Shown: positions 53,695 through 64,000, counted from the stretch's first letter. The stretch: 64,000 bases of DNA from Comamonas sp. (GCA_021166775.1 JAJPEQ010000004.1:345069-409068); one strand, 5' to 3'. Program-made: numbers and translations. Notes: a model not told the origin generated them from the sequence alone.

Positions 53695-54770
53695 CGCGGG
53701 CCATACAGCGCGTGGGCATCCTCACTGGCGGGGGCGACTGCCCGGGGCTGAACGCCGTCATCCGCGCGGTCACCAAGTCGCTCGTTCACCACGGCCAGTG
53801 CGCGGTGCTCGGCATCCAGGACGGCTTCGAGGGACTGATGGCCGAGACGCCGCTCGTGCAGCCGCTGGACTGGGAGCGCGTTTCGGGCATCCTGCACACG
53901 GGCGGCACGATGCTGGGCACGAGCAACAGCGCCAATCCGCTGCGCGACGCGGCCACGCTCGCCCGGGTGGCGCGCAACGTGCGTGCGCTGGCGCTGGACG
54001 TGGTCGTCGCCATCGGCGGTGACGGCACCATGAGCCTGGCGCACGGCGTCTCGCAGGCCACGGGCATTCACTGCGTGGGTGTGCCCAAGACCATCGACAA
54101 CGACATCGCCCATTGCGAGCGCAGCTTCGGCTTCGACACGGCGGTGACCACGGCCACCGAGGCCATCAGGCGCGTGGAGAGCACCGCCAGCAGCCACCAC
54201 CGCGTGATGATCGTCGAGACGATGGGGCGTCATTCCGGCTGGCTGGCGCTGGAATCGGGCCTGGCGGGCGCGGCCGACGTCATCCTGCTGCCAGAAATCG
54301 ATTACGACGTGCAGGCCGTGGCCGTCCACTGCCGCGCGCGCGAGGCGCGCCAGCGCTACACCATCATCTGCATCGGCGAGGGCGCCAAGGCGCGCGGCGG
54401 CGCGCTCACGGTGCGTGAACATGTCGCGGGCAGCCCCGATCCCGTGCGTCTGGGCGGCGTCGGCCACGTGCTGCGTCTGCAGCTGCAGCCGCTGCTCAGC
54501 AGCGAAGTGCGCACCACCGTGCTCGGCCATGTGCAGCGTGGCGGCGACCCGACGCCGTTTGACCGCGTGCTGGCCACGCGCTTCGGCCACCATGCGGCCG
54601 AGCTGGTGCTGGCGCGCCGCTTTGGCGAGATGGTCACGTTCAGTGGCGCGCGCATCACCAGCGTGCCCATCGCCCGCGTGGCCAACGTGCAGCGCGTCGT
54701 CACGCCCGACCATGAACTGGTGACCATGGCGCGTGACATCGGCGTGTGCCTGGGAGATGCGCCCGCGTGA
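53691..54770 (+). CDS. pfkA: 6-Phosphofructokinase
   Basis: 359 residues of the PfkA superfamily: GILTGGGDCPGLNAVIR, GGTMLGTSN, VVVAIGGDGTMSLA (109-113 GGDGT), VPKTIDNDI (Lys133), the catalytic TIDND Asp, MGRHSGWLALESG and GHVQRGGDPTPFDRVLA. In this family Gly at the fourth GGDG position points to ATP, while PPi enzymes have Asp there. Lys at the PKTIDND position is shared with PPi enzymes and with the ATP-using actinobacterial group. So an ATP enzyme of the group III kind is most likely. It starts at GTG 53691, overlapping nagZ. Confidence 0.9.
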   Translation: MTRAIQRVGILTGGGDCPGLNAVIRAVTKSLVHHGQCAVLGIQDGFEGLMAETPLVQPLDWERVSGILHTGGTMLGTSNSANPLRDAATLARVARNVRALALDVVVAIGGDGTMSLAHGVSQATGIHCVGVPKTIDNDIAHCERSFGFDTAVTTATEAIRRVESTASSHHRVMIVETMGRHSGWLALESGLAGAADVILLPEIDYDVQAVAVHCRAREARQRYTIICIGEGAKARGGALTVREHVAGSPDPVRLGGVGHVLRLQLQPLLSSEVRTTVLGHVQRGGDPTPFDRVLATRFGHHAAELVLARRFGEMVTFSGARITSVPIARVANVQRVVTPDHELVTMARDIGVCLGDAPA

Positions 54771-54786
54771 TGCGGCGGACACAAGC

Positions 54787-54808
54787 CAGCCGGCCTGCGG
54801 GTCGGCTG
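54787..54808. terminator. Hairpin between convergent pfkA and the OmpW gene
   Basis: CAGCCG (54787-54792) / CGGCTG (54803-54808) with a 10-base loop in the 60-base gap between two converging genes. It could serve both, but there is no T-run. Confidence 0.4.
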
Positions 54809-54830
54809 AATCCTGTCAGGCTGCCGCCGT

Positions 54831-55526
54831 TCAGAAGGTGTAGCCCGCCATCAGCGTGAGCACCACGGGATGGAAGCGGATGTCTATGTTGCGCTGAACG
54901 CCTGCGGTGTTCGTCGTCAGCCGGGTCTTGACACGGGCCGTGGCGATGGAGCCCGTGATGGACCAGTGGTTGTCGACGCGGTAGCTCAGGCCCGCCTGCG
55001 CCGCCAAGCCCCAGGAATCGGACAGGCTGATGTCCGTCGGTCCGCCATTGAGTGCGTTGTTGGCGGCCGTGGAGGTGCGCTTGTCGAAGTTGGTGTAGTT
55101 CACGCCGATGCCGACAAAGGGGCGCCACGTGCTGTTGGCTTCGCCGAACTTGTAGTTGACAAACAGCGTGGGCGCGACCTGGCGCACCCGGGCGAGGCGC
55201 TGACCATCGAACGCCCGCACTTGCGCGGGCAGGAAGGATGCGATCCTGGCGTTGACATCATGGGTGGGCGGGTAACCCAGCGCCAGCTCCACCTCCATGT
55301 TGGGGTTGAAACCATAGGCGACTGAAAAATATGCGGTCGCCTTGTCCCGGACGTCGATGCTGATGCCCGAGGGCGGCCCGGGCAGCATGGGACCGACGGC
55401 ATCGCCGGCCGACGAATGGGGCGAGACGTTCGTGATGCCGGCGCGCAGCGCCCACTGCGCCGAGGCGCTCCCGCAAAGCAGCAGCAGGGCGGCGCCGTAC
55501 AAAAATTGTTGGGGCAAGCGATTCAT
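54831..55526 (-). CDS. ompW: OmpW-family outer-membrane protein
   Basis: 231 residues. A signal peptide (FLYGAALLLLCGSASAQ) is followed by an eight-stranded barrel pattern: WALRAGITNVSPHSSAG at the start, VAPTLFVNYKFGEANSTWRPFVGIGVNYTNF in the middle and the terminal aromatic VLTLMAGYTF, as OmpW proteins have. They form narrow hydrophobic channels. The lipase gene lies 12 bases upstream on the same strand, so the two are likely one operon. Confidence 0.88.
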   Translation of the reverse strand: MNRLPQQFLYGAALLLLCGSASAQWALRAGITNVSPHSSAGDAVGPMLPGPPSGISIDVRDKATAYFSVAYGFNPNMEVELALGYPPTHDVNARIASFLPAQVRAFDGQRLARVRQVAPTLFVNYKFGEANSTWRPFVGIGVNYTNFDKRTSTAANNALNGGPTDISLSDSWGLAAQAGLSYRVDNHWSITGSIATARVKTRLTTNTAGVQRNIDIRFHPVVLTLMAGYTF

Positions 55527-55538
55527 GGTGAAGTGCCT

Positions 55539-57089
55539 TCATTGGGCGGATGCCAGCACCTGCTGGAAGAATCCGCGCGTGGCTGCGGTGCAGAAGGGTG
55601 GTACCAGGCTGCCGTGGTAGGCCTGCACCACCGCGTTCGCACCGCCCTGGGCTGCCGTCGCCGCCTTGGCCTGCGCGAAGCCTGCCTTGGCAGCGGCGAA
55701 CGGATCGTCGGCCCCGCCTGGCGCGGAGTCCACATCCAGCACCGTCACCAGATGGGCCGAGACCAGGCTGGACCACAGCTGCGCCATCAGGCCGGTGTTG
55801 ACGTTGTAGAACACGGTGGGATCGGCGTCGCCGCCACACAGCAGGACCGGGCTTTGCGGCATCCAGCCGCGCAGGTCGTTCTTGACGAACGCCTGGCGCA
55901 TGGGGTTGTCGGAGGCGGTGGCGGGCATGCCCGTCGTGGCGGCGGGAACGGCGCCGTCGGGGTGGGCCTGTGCGTCCATCAGATAGGCGAGTCGGGCGCT
56001 GTTCGTGATCAGGTTGCTGCCGCCGAAGCCCAGCGCAAACAGCGGCGCCAGCTCCGGCGGCTGGGTCGGGGGCGTGATGGCTTCGAACCCGGGCGCCGGA
56101 GCCACGTTGCTGAAGAGCTGGGTTTGCGGCAACTTGCCCTGGGCAAAGAGCTCGTCCAGGGGTGTGGGAGATGGCAGCAGCGCGTCGATCCCCGGGGTGT
56201 AGGCCGCCTCGAACAGATCCGAAGGCTGGGTGTAGATGTTGCCGTAGGCCTTCTGATAGCTGGTGGCGAGCATCGGCGCGAACACCGTGGCGCCCAGGTC
56301 CACGTTGCCGTAGTAGATCGCGTCGCCGAACGCGCCCATGGCGTAGGGGCCGGACATCGGTGCCGAGGCCGTCACGCGCTGGCCGGCCGCCTGCAGCGCG
56401 CGGTGCGTCGCCATGGCCACGTGCCCACCCTGGGAGTAACCGGTGATGAACAGCTTGCCGCTGTCCTCGCCCCCTGTGGCGGGCAGCGCCTTGCGCGCGG
56501 CCGTGAGCGCATCGATCATGTCCTTGGATTGCTGGTCTGCGTTCAAGTAGGGGTGGTAGCCGAGCGTGGAGACGTCGTAGCCTGCGTAATTGGGCGCGAC
56601 CACGATGAACCCCTGCGCGGCGAACATGGCCGCCAGCAGCGTGCCTTCGGAGGTCCCGGGGCGCGCGGGGTTGGTGATGTCGGCGATGTTGTAGCCGCGG
56701 TCGGTGGTGGTGCCGTGTGCGTACAGCACAATGGGGCGGGGACCGCTGCATCCGGCGGCCGTTCCCGAAGGCACCATGAGCGCGCCCGAGGCGTTGGTGG
56801 CTTCACCGGCGCCACCCACGGTGCCGTATTCGAAATAGCGGAAGCTCACATCGCATTTCGGCGCACCGGCGACGGCCAGCAGCGTCTGGCCGCTGGTGCC
56901 GCCCCCTTGCAGCCGCGCGGTGAAATCCGCCGCGCTCATGGCCGTGACCTGCAGCGGCGGGTTGTACATGAGAGAGCCGCGTGCGCCGCTCAAGTCGACG
57001 TCGGTGTTTCCCCCCGGATCCGAGCCGCCGCCGCAAGCGGCCAGCATGGCCGCGGCACTGGCTAGGGCCAGTCCAGTCCAAAACTTCAT
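55539..57089 (-). CDS. Secreted lipoprotein lipase/esterase (alpha/beta hydrolase)
   Basis: 516 residues. The lipobox LAAC ends a lipoprotein signal (MKFWTGLALASAAAMLAACG), so it is probably anchored to a membrane by lipid. The hydrolase domain has IVLYAHGTTTDRGYN, the nucleophile elbow FITGYSQGGHVAMATHRAL and a catalytic acid/His region near LLCGGDADPTVFYNV. It resembles the secretory-lipase family. With the OmpW-type channel gene downstream, a role in uptake of ester or hydrophobic substrates is possible but only inferred. Confidence 0.82.
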   Translation of the reverse strand: MKFWTGLALASAAAMLAACGGGSDPGGNTDVDLSGARGSLMYNPPLQVTAMSAADFTARLQGGGTSGQTLLAVAGAPKCDVSFRYFEYGTVGGAGEATNASGALMVPSGTAAGCSGPRPIVLYAHGTTTDRGYNIADITNPARPGTSEGTLLAAMFAAQGFIVVAPNYAGYDVSTLGYHPYLNADQQSKDMIDALTAARKALPATGGEDSGKLFITGYSQGGHVAMATHRALQAAGQRVTASAPMSGPYAMGAFGDAIYYGNVDLGATVFAPMLATSYQKAYGNIYTQPSDLFEAAYTPGIDALLPSPTPLDELFAQGKLPQTQLFSNVAPAPGFEAITPPTQPPELAPLFALGFGGSNLITNSARLAYLMDAQAHPDGAVPAATTGMPATASDNPMRQAFVKNDLRGWMPQSPVLLCGGDADPTVFYNVNTGLMAQLWSSLVSAHLVTVLDVDSAPGGADDPFAAAKAGFAQAKAATAAQGGANAVVQAYHGSLVPPFCTAATRGFFQQVLASAQ

Positions 57090-57108
57090 TTTGGTCTCCC
57101 GTACAAGT

Positions 57109-57138
57109 AAAAACGCCCGCAGACGGTGCGAGCGTTTT
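57109..57138 (-). terminator. Terminator-like hairpin upstream of the lipase gene
   Basis: AAAAACGC (57109-57116) / GCGTTTT (57132-57138) with A and T tracts on both sides, in the gap downstream of the liv operon and upstream of the lipase gene. On the minus strand it would end the liv transcript just before the lipase promoter. Confidence 0.5.
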
Positions 57139-57183
57139 CATCGTAGTTGCAACCCGTAGTCGGCGGGAGCAGGGAAACCACCT

Positions 57184-57221
57184 AGGGCGACGTGTGCAAT
57201 GGATTTGTTCAGCGTCGCCCT
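57184..57221 (-). terminator. Stem-loop downstream of livF
   Basis: A perfect 9-base stem AGGGCGACG (57184-57192) / CGTCGCCCT (57213-57221) with a 20-base loop in the 192-base gap after livF. GC-rich short inverted repeats (57240-57275) lie between it and the livF stop. Together they look like the 3' end structure of the liv transcript. Confidence 0.5.
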
Positions 57222-57281
57222 GGAAGGGGTCCGCAACCCCGCGCGGGTCGGGCCCGCGACCTCGCGCGCGGATGGGATGCG

Positions 57282-58001
57282 TCAGCCGCCGAGATAGGCC
57301 TTGCGGATGGCCGGGTTGGACAGCAGGTTCTTGCCCGTGTCTTCCAGCACGAGGTGGCCGTTCTCCAGCACGTAGCCGCGATCCGCGATGGACAGCGCGC
57401 GGTTGGCATTCTGTTCGACCAGGAAAACCGTCACGCCATCGGCGCGGATGGTCTCGATGATCTCGAAGATCTGCGCAATGATGAGCGGCGCCAGTCCCAG
57501 CGTGGGTTCATCGAGCAAGAGCAGGCGCGGTTCGCTCATGAGTGCGCGTCCGATCGCCAGCATCTGCTGTTCGCCGCCGCTCATCGTGCCCGCGCGCTGG
57601 CTGGCGCGGTCCTTCAGGCGGGGGAACAGCTCGAACACGTGCGCCACGCCCTTCTCGCTGGCTTCCTTGCCCTGAAAGAATCCGCCCATCTTGAGGTTTT
57701 CGACGACCGTGAGCTGGGGGAACACGCGTCTGCCCTCGGGGGAGATGGCCAGGCCCTTGCGCATGATCTCGTGCGTCGGCAGCTGCGTGATGTCCTGGCC
57801 TTCCAGAATCACCTTGCCGCCGCTGGCGCGCGGCGTGCCGCAGAGGGTCATCAAGAGCGAGGTTTTGCCGGCGCCGTTGGAGCCGATCAGCGAGACGATC
57901 TCGCCCCGGTTGACATGCAGAGTCACCTCGTTGACCGCGCAGATCGCGCCGTAATGGGTGGAGAGTTTCTCCACCTGAAGCATGGGGGTCGAGGTGCTCA
58001 T
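57282..58001 (-). CDS. livF: Branched-chain amino-acid ABC transporter, ATPase LivF
   Basis: 239-residue ABC ATPase: Walker A GSNGAGKTSLLMTLCG, signature MSGGEQQMLAIGRALM, Walker B LLLLDEPTLGLAPL. LivF type, with the short C-terminus ending YLGG. Last of the livH-livM-livG-livF row; its start touches the livG stop by one base. Confidence 0.93.
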   Translation of the reverse strand: MSTSTPMLQVEKLSTHYGAICAVNEVTLHVNRGEIVSLIGSNGAGKTSLLMTLCGTPRASGGKVILEGQDITQLPTHEIMRKGLAISPEGRRVFPQLTVVENLKMGGFFQGKEASEKGVAHVFELFPRLKDRASQRAGTMSGGEQQMLAIGRALMSEPRLLLLDEPTLGLAPLIIAQIFEIIETIRADGVTVFLVEQNANRALSIADRGYVLENGHLVLEDTGKNLLSNPAIRKAYLGG

Positions 58002-58764
58002 CAGGCTTCTCCCAAATAGGCCTTGATGACCCGTTCATCGTTGCGCACGGCCTCGGGCGTGCCCAGGGCGATCGGGCGGCCGTATTCCATGACCAGAATC
58101 CGTTCGGACACGCCCATCACCAGGCCCATGTCGTGTTCGATCAGCAGCACCGTCACGCCGTGCTCGCGCCGCAGCTGGTTGATCAGTTGCTGCAGGTCGT
58201 TCTTTTCTTGCGGATTGAGGCCGGCGGCCGGCTCGTCGAGCATCAGCAGGCGCGGCTCGGTGATCATGCAGCGCGCGATTTCCAGGCGCCGCTGGTGGCC
58301 ATAGGCGAGGTTGCCGGCCTCGCGGTTGGCGTACTCGCGCAGGCCCATGATGTCCAGCCACTTGAGCGCGTTGACGATCTTCAGCCGCTCGCTCTCGCGG
58401 TAACTGCGCGTGTTGAACAGGCCCGACAGGGGCGGCGGCCTGTGGTGGCGGTGCTGTGCCACGAGCAGGTTCTCCAGCACCGTCATGCTCTTGAACAGCC
58501 GCACGTTCTGGAAGGTGCGCACCACGCCTTCATTGGCCACGTGGTGGCTGCTGTGCCCCGCAATGCTCTTGCCTGCCAGCGCGATGGCGCCCGTGGTGGG
58601 CTTGTAGAAGCCGCTGATGCAGTTGAACACCGTGGTCTTGCCCGCGCCGTTGGGGCCGATGATGGCGAAGACCTCCTGGGGCGCGACGTCGAAGGCGATG
58701 CCGTCCACCGCCAGCAGGCCGCCAAAGCGCATGCTCAGGTCCTTGACCGTCAAAATGGGGGCGC

Positions 58765-58768
<4 letters not shown>
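58001..58768 (-). CDS. livG: Branched-chain amino-acid ABC transporter, ATPase LivG
   Basis: 255 residues. Walker [17 protein letters not shown], signature region [15 protein letters not shown] (YG in place of SG), Walker [14 protein letters not shown] and the LivG end [21 protein letters not shown]. Coupled to livM by a 4-base overlap. Confidence 0.93.
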
Positions 58769-60020
<1,252 letters not shown>

Positions 60021-60021
<1 letters not shown>

Positions 60022-60950
60022 CAGACTTTCTCCACTTCAGGTTTGCCCAGAAGGCCGGTGGGGCGGAACATCAGGATCAGGACGAGGAGAAGGAAGGCCA
60101 CGATGTCCTTGTATTCTGAGGAGATGTAGGCGGCAGCCAGCGTTTCGGCGATGCCGAGGATGACGCCCCCGAGCATGGCGCCAGGAATGCTGCCGATGCC
60201 GCCGAGCACCGCCGCCGTGAAGGCCTTGATGCCGGCAATGAAGCCGATGAAGGGATTGAGCTTGCCCACGGCCAGCGCGATCAGCACGCCGCCCACCGCG
60301 GCAAGCACGGCGCCGAGCACGAAGGTGAAGGAGATCACGCGATTCGTGTCTATGCCCAGCAAATTGGCCATGTGCATGTCCTGCGAGCAGGCGCGGCTGG
60401 CGCGGCCCATGCGCGAATTGCGGATGTACAGCGTGAGCAGCACCATCAGCACCACGGTGACGGCGATGACCAGCACGCGGGCGTAGGGTATGAAAATCTC
60501 GAAGCCACCGCTGCCACCTTCAAAGCGCATCGCGCCCGGGATCAGCGCAGGCACGGCCATGTCGCGCGCGCCCTGGCCCAGCGCCATCCAGTTCTGCAGG
60601 AAGATGGACATGCCGATGGCGGAAATCAGCGGCACGAGGCGCGGGCTGTCTCGCAGCGGCTTGTAGGCGAGTTGCTCCACCGCGTAGCCGTAGACGGCCG
60701 TGACCAGGACGGCCACGATGATCATGAGCGTGATCACCAGCCAGACCGGCAGGCCGCCCTGCACGCCCACGGCCGAGAGCGTGACGAGGCCCACGTAGGC
60801 GCCGATCATGTAGATCTCGCCGTGGGCAAAGTTGATCATGCCGATGATGCCGTACACCATCGTGTAGCCAATCGCGATCAGCGCGTAGATCGCGCCGAGC
60901 GACAGGCCGTTGAACAGCTGCTGCAGCAGCTCGGGCAAGAAATTGGACAT
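60021..60950 (-). CDS. livH: Branched-chain amino-acid ABC transporter, permease LivH
   Basis: 309-residue permease, about eight membrane segments. LivH signs: [39 protein letters not shown] at the start and [25 protein letters not shown], the coupling loop. It follows the binding-protein gene, from which it is parted by a strong stem-loop. Confidence 0.94.
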
Positions 60951-61012
60951 GTGAGGTCCTCGGACGGGGCACGTACAGGTGTGTCACGTGCTCGCGGGAA
61001 AGCAAATACGAC

Positions 61013-61069
61013 AGCGCCGCCAGCGTGTACCGCCACGGACGAACCGTGGTGCGGAACAGCGGCGGCGCT
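61013..61069 (-). other. Two-tier stem-loop between the liv binding protein and livH
   Basis: Outer stem AGCGCCGCC (61013-61021) / GGCGGCGCT (61061-61069), perfect over 9 bases, encloses an inner stem CCACGG (61033-61038) / CCGTGG (61044-61049). It lies in the 135-base gap after the binding-protein gene and before livH. Such structures keep the upstream mRNA stable or cut down read-through, so that binding protein is made in excess over permease (inference). Confidence 0.65.
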
Positions 61070-61085
61070 CAGCCCAGGATCAGGC

Positions 61086-62198
61086 TTACTTCACGAGAGA
61101 CTTGGAACCGTCCTTGTGCCACTCGAAGACCTGGAATTCGAACGACTTCAGGTCGCCCTTGGCATCCCAGCTGGTCGCGCCCAGCGGGGTTTCGAACGTG
61201 GTCTTGTGCAGGTGGTCGGCAACCTTCTTGGCATCGTCGCCGACGGCCTTGATGCTGTCCATGATCACTTCCGCCGCGGCGTAGGAGGTCATCTGGAAGG
61301 CGCCTGCGGGGTCACGCTTCTTGTCCTTGAAGGCCTTCACGATGGCGGCGTTCTTGGGGTTGGCCGAGAAATCCGCGGGCAGCGTGAGCAGCATGCCTTC
61401 GACGGCCGGGCCGGAAATGGCGTTGATTTCGGGGTTGCCCACGCCCTCGGGGCCCATGAACCTGGCCTTCAGGCCCTGCTCGCCGGCCTGGCGCAGCAGC
61501 AGGCCCATTTCAGGGTGATAGCCGCCGTAGTAGACGAAATCGACCCCCGCGCTCTTGAGCTTGGTGATGACGGCGGAGTAGTCGCTGTCACCGGCGTTGA
61601 TGCCTTCGAACAGCGCCACGTCCACACCGGCCTTCTTCAGGTCGTCGCGCACGTTGGAGGCAATGCCTTGGCCGTAGGACTGCTTGTCGTGCAGCACCGC
61701 CACTTTCTTGGGCTTGATCTTCTCGACGATGAACTTGGCGGCCGACGGACCTTGCTGGTCGTCGCGCCCGATGGTGCGGAAGATCGAATGGAAATTCTTG
61801 CCGTCGGTCAGGTTCGGCGAGGTGGCCGAAGGCGTGACGACGACGACGCCTTCGTTGTTGTAGATCGGGGCGGCGGCGATGGCGGCGCCCGAGCACACCG
61901 GACCGACGACGTAGTGAATCTTGTCGTTGATCACGCGATTGGCGGCCACCGGGCCTTGCTTGGGCTCGCAGCCATCGTCCACGACGACGGTTTCGACCTT
62001 CTTGCCATTGATGCCACCGGCGGCGTTGACCATTTCAACGGCGGTGAGCACCCCTTCTTTGATCATGTCGCCGTACTGCGTGAGCGGACCCGTGGCCGGA
62101 ATCACCATGGCGATCTTGATTTGCGCGTGGGCGGGAAACATCAACGATGCGCTGGCCAGGCCAATGGCGCCAACCAGGGTATGCAAACGGAATTTCAT
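61086..62198 (-). CDS. livK: Branched-chain amino-acid periplasmic binding protein
   Basis: 370 residues. A signal peptide (LVGAIGLASASLMFPAHAQ) is followed by the LivJ/LivK type I binding fold: IKIAMVIPATGPLTQYGDMI, NAAGGINGKKVETVVVDDGCEP, KIHYVVGPVCSGAAIAAAPIY and VDFVYYGGYHPEMGLLLRQAGE. I start at ATG 62198-62196; an in-frame TTG 15 bases upstream is less likely. It leads the liv operon. The exact ligand (Leu, Ile, Val or another) is not readable. Confidence 0.92.
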   Translation of the reverse strand: MKFRLHTLVGAIGLASASLMFPAHAQIKIAMVIPATGPLTQYGDMIKEGVLTAVEMVNAAGGINGKKVETVVVDDGCEPKQGPVAANRVINDKIHYVVGPVCSGAAIAAAPIYNNEGVVVVTPSATSPNLTDGKNFHSIFRTIGRDDQQGPSAAKFIVEKIKPKKVAVLHDKQSYGQGIASNVRDDLKKAGVDVALFEGINAGDSDYSAVITKLKSAGVDFVYYGGYHPEMGLLLRQAGEQGLKARFMGPEGVGNPEINAISGPAVEGMLLTLPADFSANPKNAAIVKAFKDKKRDPAGAFQMTSYAAAEVIMDSIKAVGDDAKKVADHLHKTTFETPLGATSWDAKGDLKSFEFQVFEWHKDGSKSLVK

Positions 62199-62324
62199 GG
62201 AGTCTCTTTTCAAATTGGTAGAAGTGAAAAACCTCTGCGGTGCCGATAAGCACCTGCGAGAGGGAAGAGAGTAACCGTTTTGAGGCGTTTGACAACGGGG
62301 AAAACCTGAGGTGCCAGTACAGTT

Positions 62325-62957
62325 TTAGAGCGATTTTTCTGGTATGGAGGGCGTGGTCTCGGTGGGCGCGGCACGGGGTGCCGGGGCGTCGTGACCTGCA
62401 TGCCAGCGGCGCACGACGCGTTGAAAGACCAGGGCGTTGGGGATTTGCAGCCATCGACGCCCATCGGGCGGCGCGCTCGTGTCCTCCAGCGTGATGTAGA
62501 GCAGGTTGATGTCGATCACCTTGCCTTGCGGGCCAGGTTTTTCGGTGTTCGCGTCCAGCAGCTCGATGTGATCACCGACGCGAAAGGGGCCGGCCATGAA
62601 GATCAGGAACGCGCAGAAGATGTTGGAGAGCACGCTCCACGCTGCGAAGAAGGCAACGGCGCCCACCGCGGCAAAGCCGGTGAACGCGGACCACAGCACG
62701 CTGGCGGAGACGCCCAGGCGTTCGAGCACCAGCAGGGTGGCGCCGCCCAGGACCAACAGGCGCACGACACCATTGATCGGTTTGACCAGCTCGTGCGGAA
62801 ACTGGTAGTGGTCGCTGGCGCGGAAGATCAGGCGGCGCAGCAGGTGATGCAGCACCAGCGCCACCGCCACGATCAGCAGGATTTGCACGGCGGGCGTGAT
62901 GACGTCGAGCCAGTCGTGCATCCACGGCGGCAACGCGGTTTTCAGGCGCGTCAGCAC
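62325..62957 (-). CDS. Small mechanosensitive channel, MscS family
   Basis: 210 residues. Two or three membrane helices (AVQILLIVAVALVLHHLL, VRLLVLGGATLLVLERLG, and the pore helix FTGFAAVGAVAFFAAWSVLSNIFC) are followed by the MscS beta domain (FRVGDHIELLD) and a short end. It lacks most of the C-terminal cage of E. coli MscS, so it is a compact form. The Gly/Ala-rich TM3 packing pattern is present. It is separated from lysS by 18 bases. Confidence 0.85.
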   Translation of the reverse strand: MLTRLKTALPPWMHDWLDVITPAVQILLIVAVALVLHHLLRRLIFRASDHYQFPHELVKPINGVVRLLVLGGATLLVLERLGVSASVLWSAFTGFAAVGAVAFFAAWSVLSNIFCAFLIFMAGPFRVGDHIELLDANTEKPGPQGKVIDINLLYITLEDTSAPPDGRRWLQIPNALVFQRVVRRWHAGHDAPAPRAAPTETTPSIPEKSL

Positions 62958-62975
62958 TGTGCTTGTCCCCGTTCC

Positions 62976-64000
62976 TTATTGCTCGCGGCGCAGTGCCGGG
63001 AACAGGATCACGTCGCGGATGCTGGCGCTGTCGGTGAGCAGCATCATCAGTCGGTCGATGCCGACGCCGCAGCCTCCGGTGGGCGGCAGACCGTACTCAA
63101 GCGCGCGCACGAAGTCGTGGTCAAAGTACATGGCCTCTTCATCGCCCGCATCCTTGGCGGCCACCTGCGCGGCAAAGCGCGCGGCCTGGTCCTCGGCGTC
63201 GTTGAGCTCGGAGAAGCCGTTGGCCATCTCGCGTCCGGTGATGTAGAGCTCGAAGCGCTCGGTCACCTCGGGGCGCTCGTCGTTGGCGCGCGCGAGCGGC
63301 GAAATCTCCGTGGGATGCTCCATGATGAAGGTGGGCTGCCACAGCTTGTTTTCCACGGCCTCTTCGAAGTAGAGCACCTGCAGGCTGGCGAGCGAGCGAC
63401 GCGTGAGGTGGTCTTTTTCTTCCTTGAGGCCGAGCCTTTTGAGCGCGCCGATCAGCCACGCGGCATCGTCCACGTGATCGCCCGCGTCGGTGTGCGCGAC
63501 GATGGCTTCACGTATCGTCATGCGCGCGAACGGCTGGGCGAGATCGACGTCTCGCCCGCCGTAGCTCAGTGCCAGGGAGCCGGTGGCCTTCAGCGCCGCG
63601 TCGCGCAACAGCTGCTCGGTGTAGTCCATCAGATCGCGGTAGTTCCAGTACGCGGCGTAGAACTCCATCATCGTGAACTCGGGGTTGTGGCGCACGCTGA
63701 TGCCTTCGTTGCGAAAGCTGCGGTTGATCTCGAACACGCGCTCGAAGCCGCCGACCACCAGGCGCTTGAGATAGAGTTCCGGCGCCACCCGCAGGAACAG
63801 GTCCAGGTCCAGCGCGTTGTGGTGTGTGGTGAACGGCCGCGCGGTGGCGCCACCGGCCCGGTAATGCATCATCGGGGTCTCGACCTCGAGGAAGCGCCGC
63901 GCATCGAGCCAGCGCCGGAGCGCGGCGATCACCTGCGAACGCCTGACGAAGACCTCGCGCGCCTCCGGACTCACGATCAGGTCGACGTAGCGGTGGCGGT
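62976..64000 (-). CDS. lysS: Lysyl-tRNA synthetase (class II), C-terminal part
   Basis: The 3' two-thirds of the gene; the 5' end with the OB anticodon-binding domain is cut by the right window edge. The class II motifs are present: motif 1 around [21 protein letters not shown], motif 2 [22 protein letters not shown] and motif 3 [26 protein letters not shown]. The frame is open to 64000, reading RHRYVDLI before the segment SPEAREVF, as in LysS. Confidence 0.95.
   Translation of the reverse strand, partial: RHRYVDLIVSPEAREVFVRRSQVIAALRRWLDARRFLEVETPMMHYRAGGATARPFTTHHNALDLDLFLRVAPELYLKRLVVGGFERVFEINRSFRNEGISVRHNPEFTMMEFYAAYWNYRDLMDYTEQLLRDAALKATGSLALSYGGRDVDLAQPFARMTIREAIVAHTDAGDHVDDAAWLIGALKRLGLKEEKDHLTRRSLASLQVLYFEEAVENKLWQPTFIMEHPTEISPLARANDERPEVTERFELYITGREMANGFSELNDAEDQAARFAAQVAAKDAGDEEAMYFDHDFVRALEYGLPPTGGCGVGIDRLMMLLTDSASIRDVILFPALRREQ

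Overview
The window is high-GC DNA from a betaproteobacterium of the order Burkholderiales, most likely family Comamonadaceae (Acidovorax, Alicycliphilus or Comamonas relatives). This is inferred from the protein sequences, the gene order (plsX-fabH-fabD-fabG-acpP-fabF-rpoE-rseA-mucD-lepA-lepB-rnc-era-recO-pdxJ-acpS-nagZ; rne divergent from rluC; maf/yceD/rpmF) and a short palindromic repeat of a type I associate with this family. Both edges cut genes: the C-terminus of penicillin-binding protein 1C on the left and the C-terminal part of lysyl-tRNA synthetase on the right. I see no tRNA, rRNA, CRISPR array or prophage.

Layout. 1-2033: pbpC tail and an acyl-CoA synthetase. 2034-4903: a small decayed accessory island holding a frameshifted DUF4238-like gene, an IS3-family insertion sequence (3112-4432) and, abutting it, the C-terminal remnant of a retron-like reverse transcriptase. 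4904-9073 (minus): a HipA-family kinase of the YjjJ/HipH type with its own HTH, a PAS-GGDEF-EAL protein and a conserved unknown. 9192-16392: FrnE-like oxidoreductase, then on the minus strand ruvC and a chain mtgA-aroE-tonB-like-rnb, a phosphoesterase and an esterase. 16493-24252 (plus): rodA, tldD, a DAHP synthase preceded by a peptide-coding attenuator, acuI-like reductase, lactate/2-hydroxyacid oxidase, dinB. 24343-29886 (minus): queF, a prolyl-hydroxylase-like enzyme, yaaA, rne. 30432-33517 (plus): rluC, a HAD phosphatase, a Rieske protein, sppA. 33539-35688 (minus): broken enoyl-CoA hydratase, RsmI-like methyltransferase, maf. 35714-54770 (plus): yceD-rpmF, the fatty-acid synthesis cluster, the sigma-E envelope-stress cluster, lepA/lepB/rnc/era/recO/pdxJ/acpS/nagZ and a phosphofructokinase. 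54831-64000 (minus): OmpW, a lipoprotein lipase, a branched-chain amino-acid ABC transporter (livFGMH plus binding protein), a small MscS channel and lysS.

Most of the window is housekeeping: phospholipid and fatty-acid synthesis, envelope stress, protein export, RNA processing and peptidoglycan work. The parts most worth a second look are the aromatic-residue leader peptide and attenuator before the DAHP synthase (19225-19391), the reverse transcriptase remnant with its DUF4238-like neighbour, the repeated decamer in front of the HipA-like kinase, the six copies of a palindromic repeat (two of them read in frame inside pbpC and aroE), and a sigma-E cluster with no rseB.
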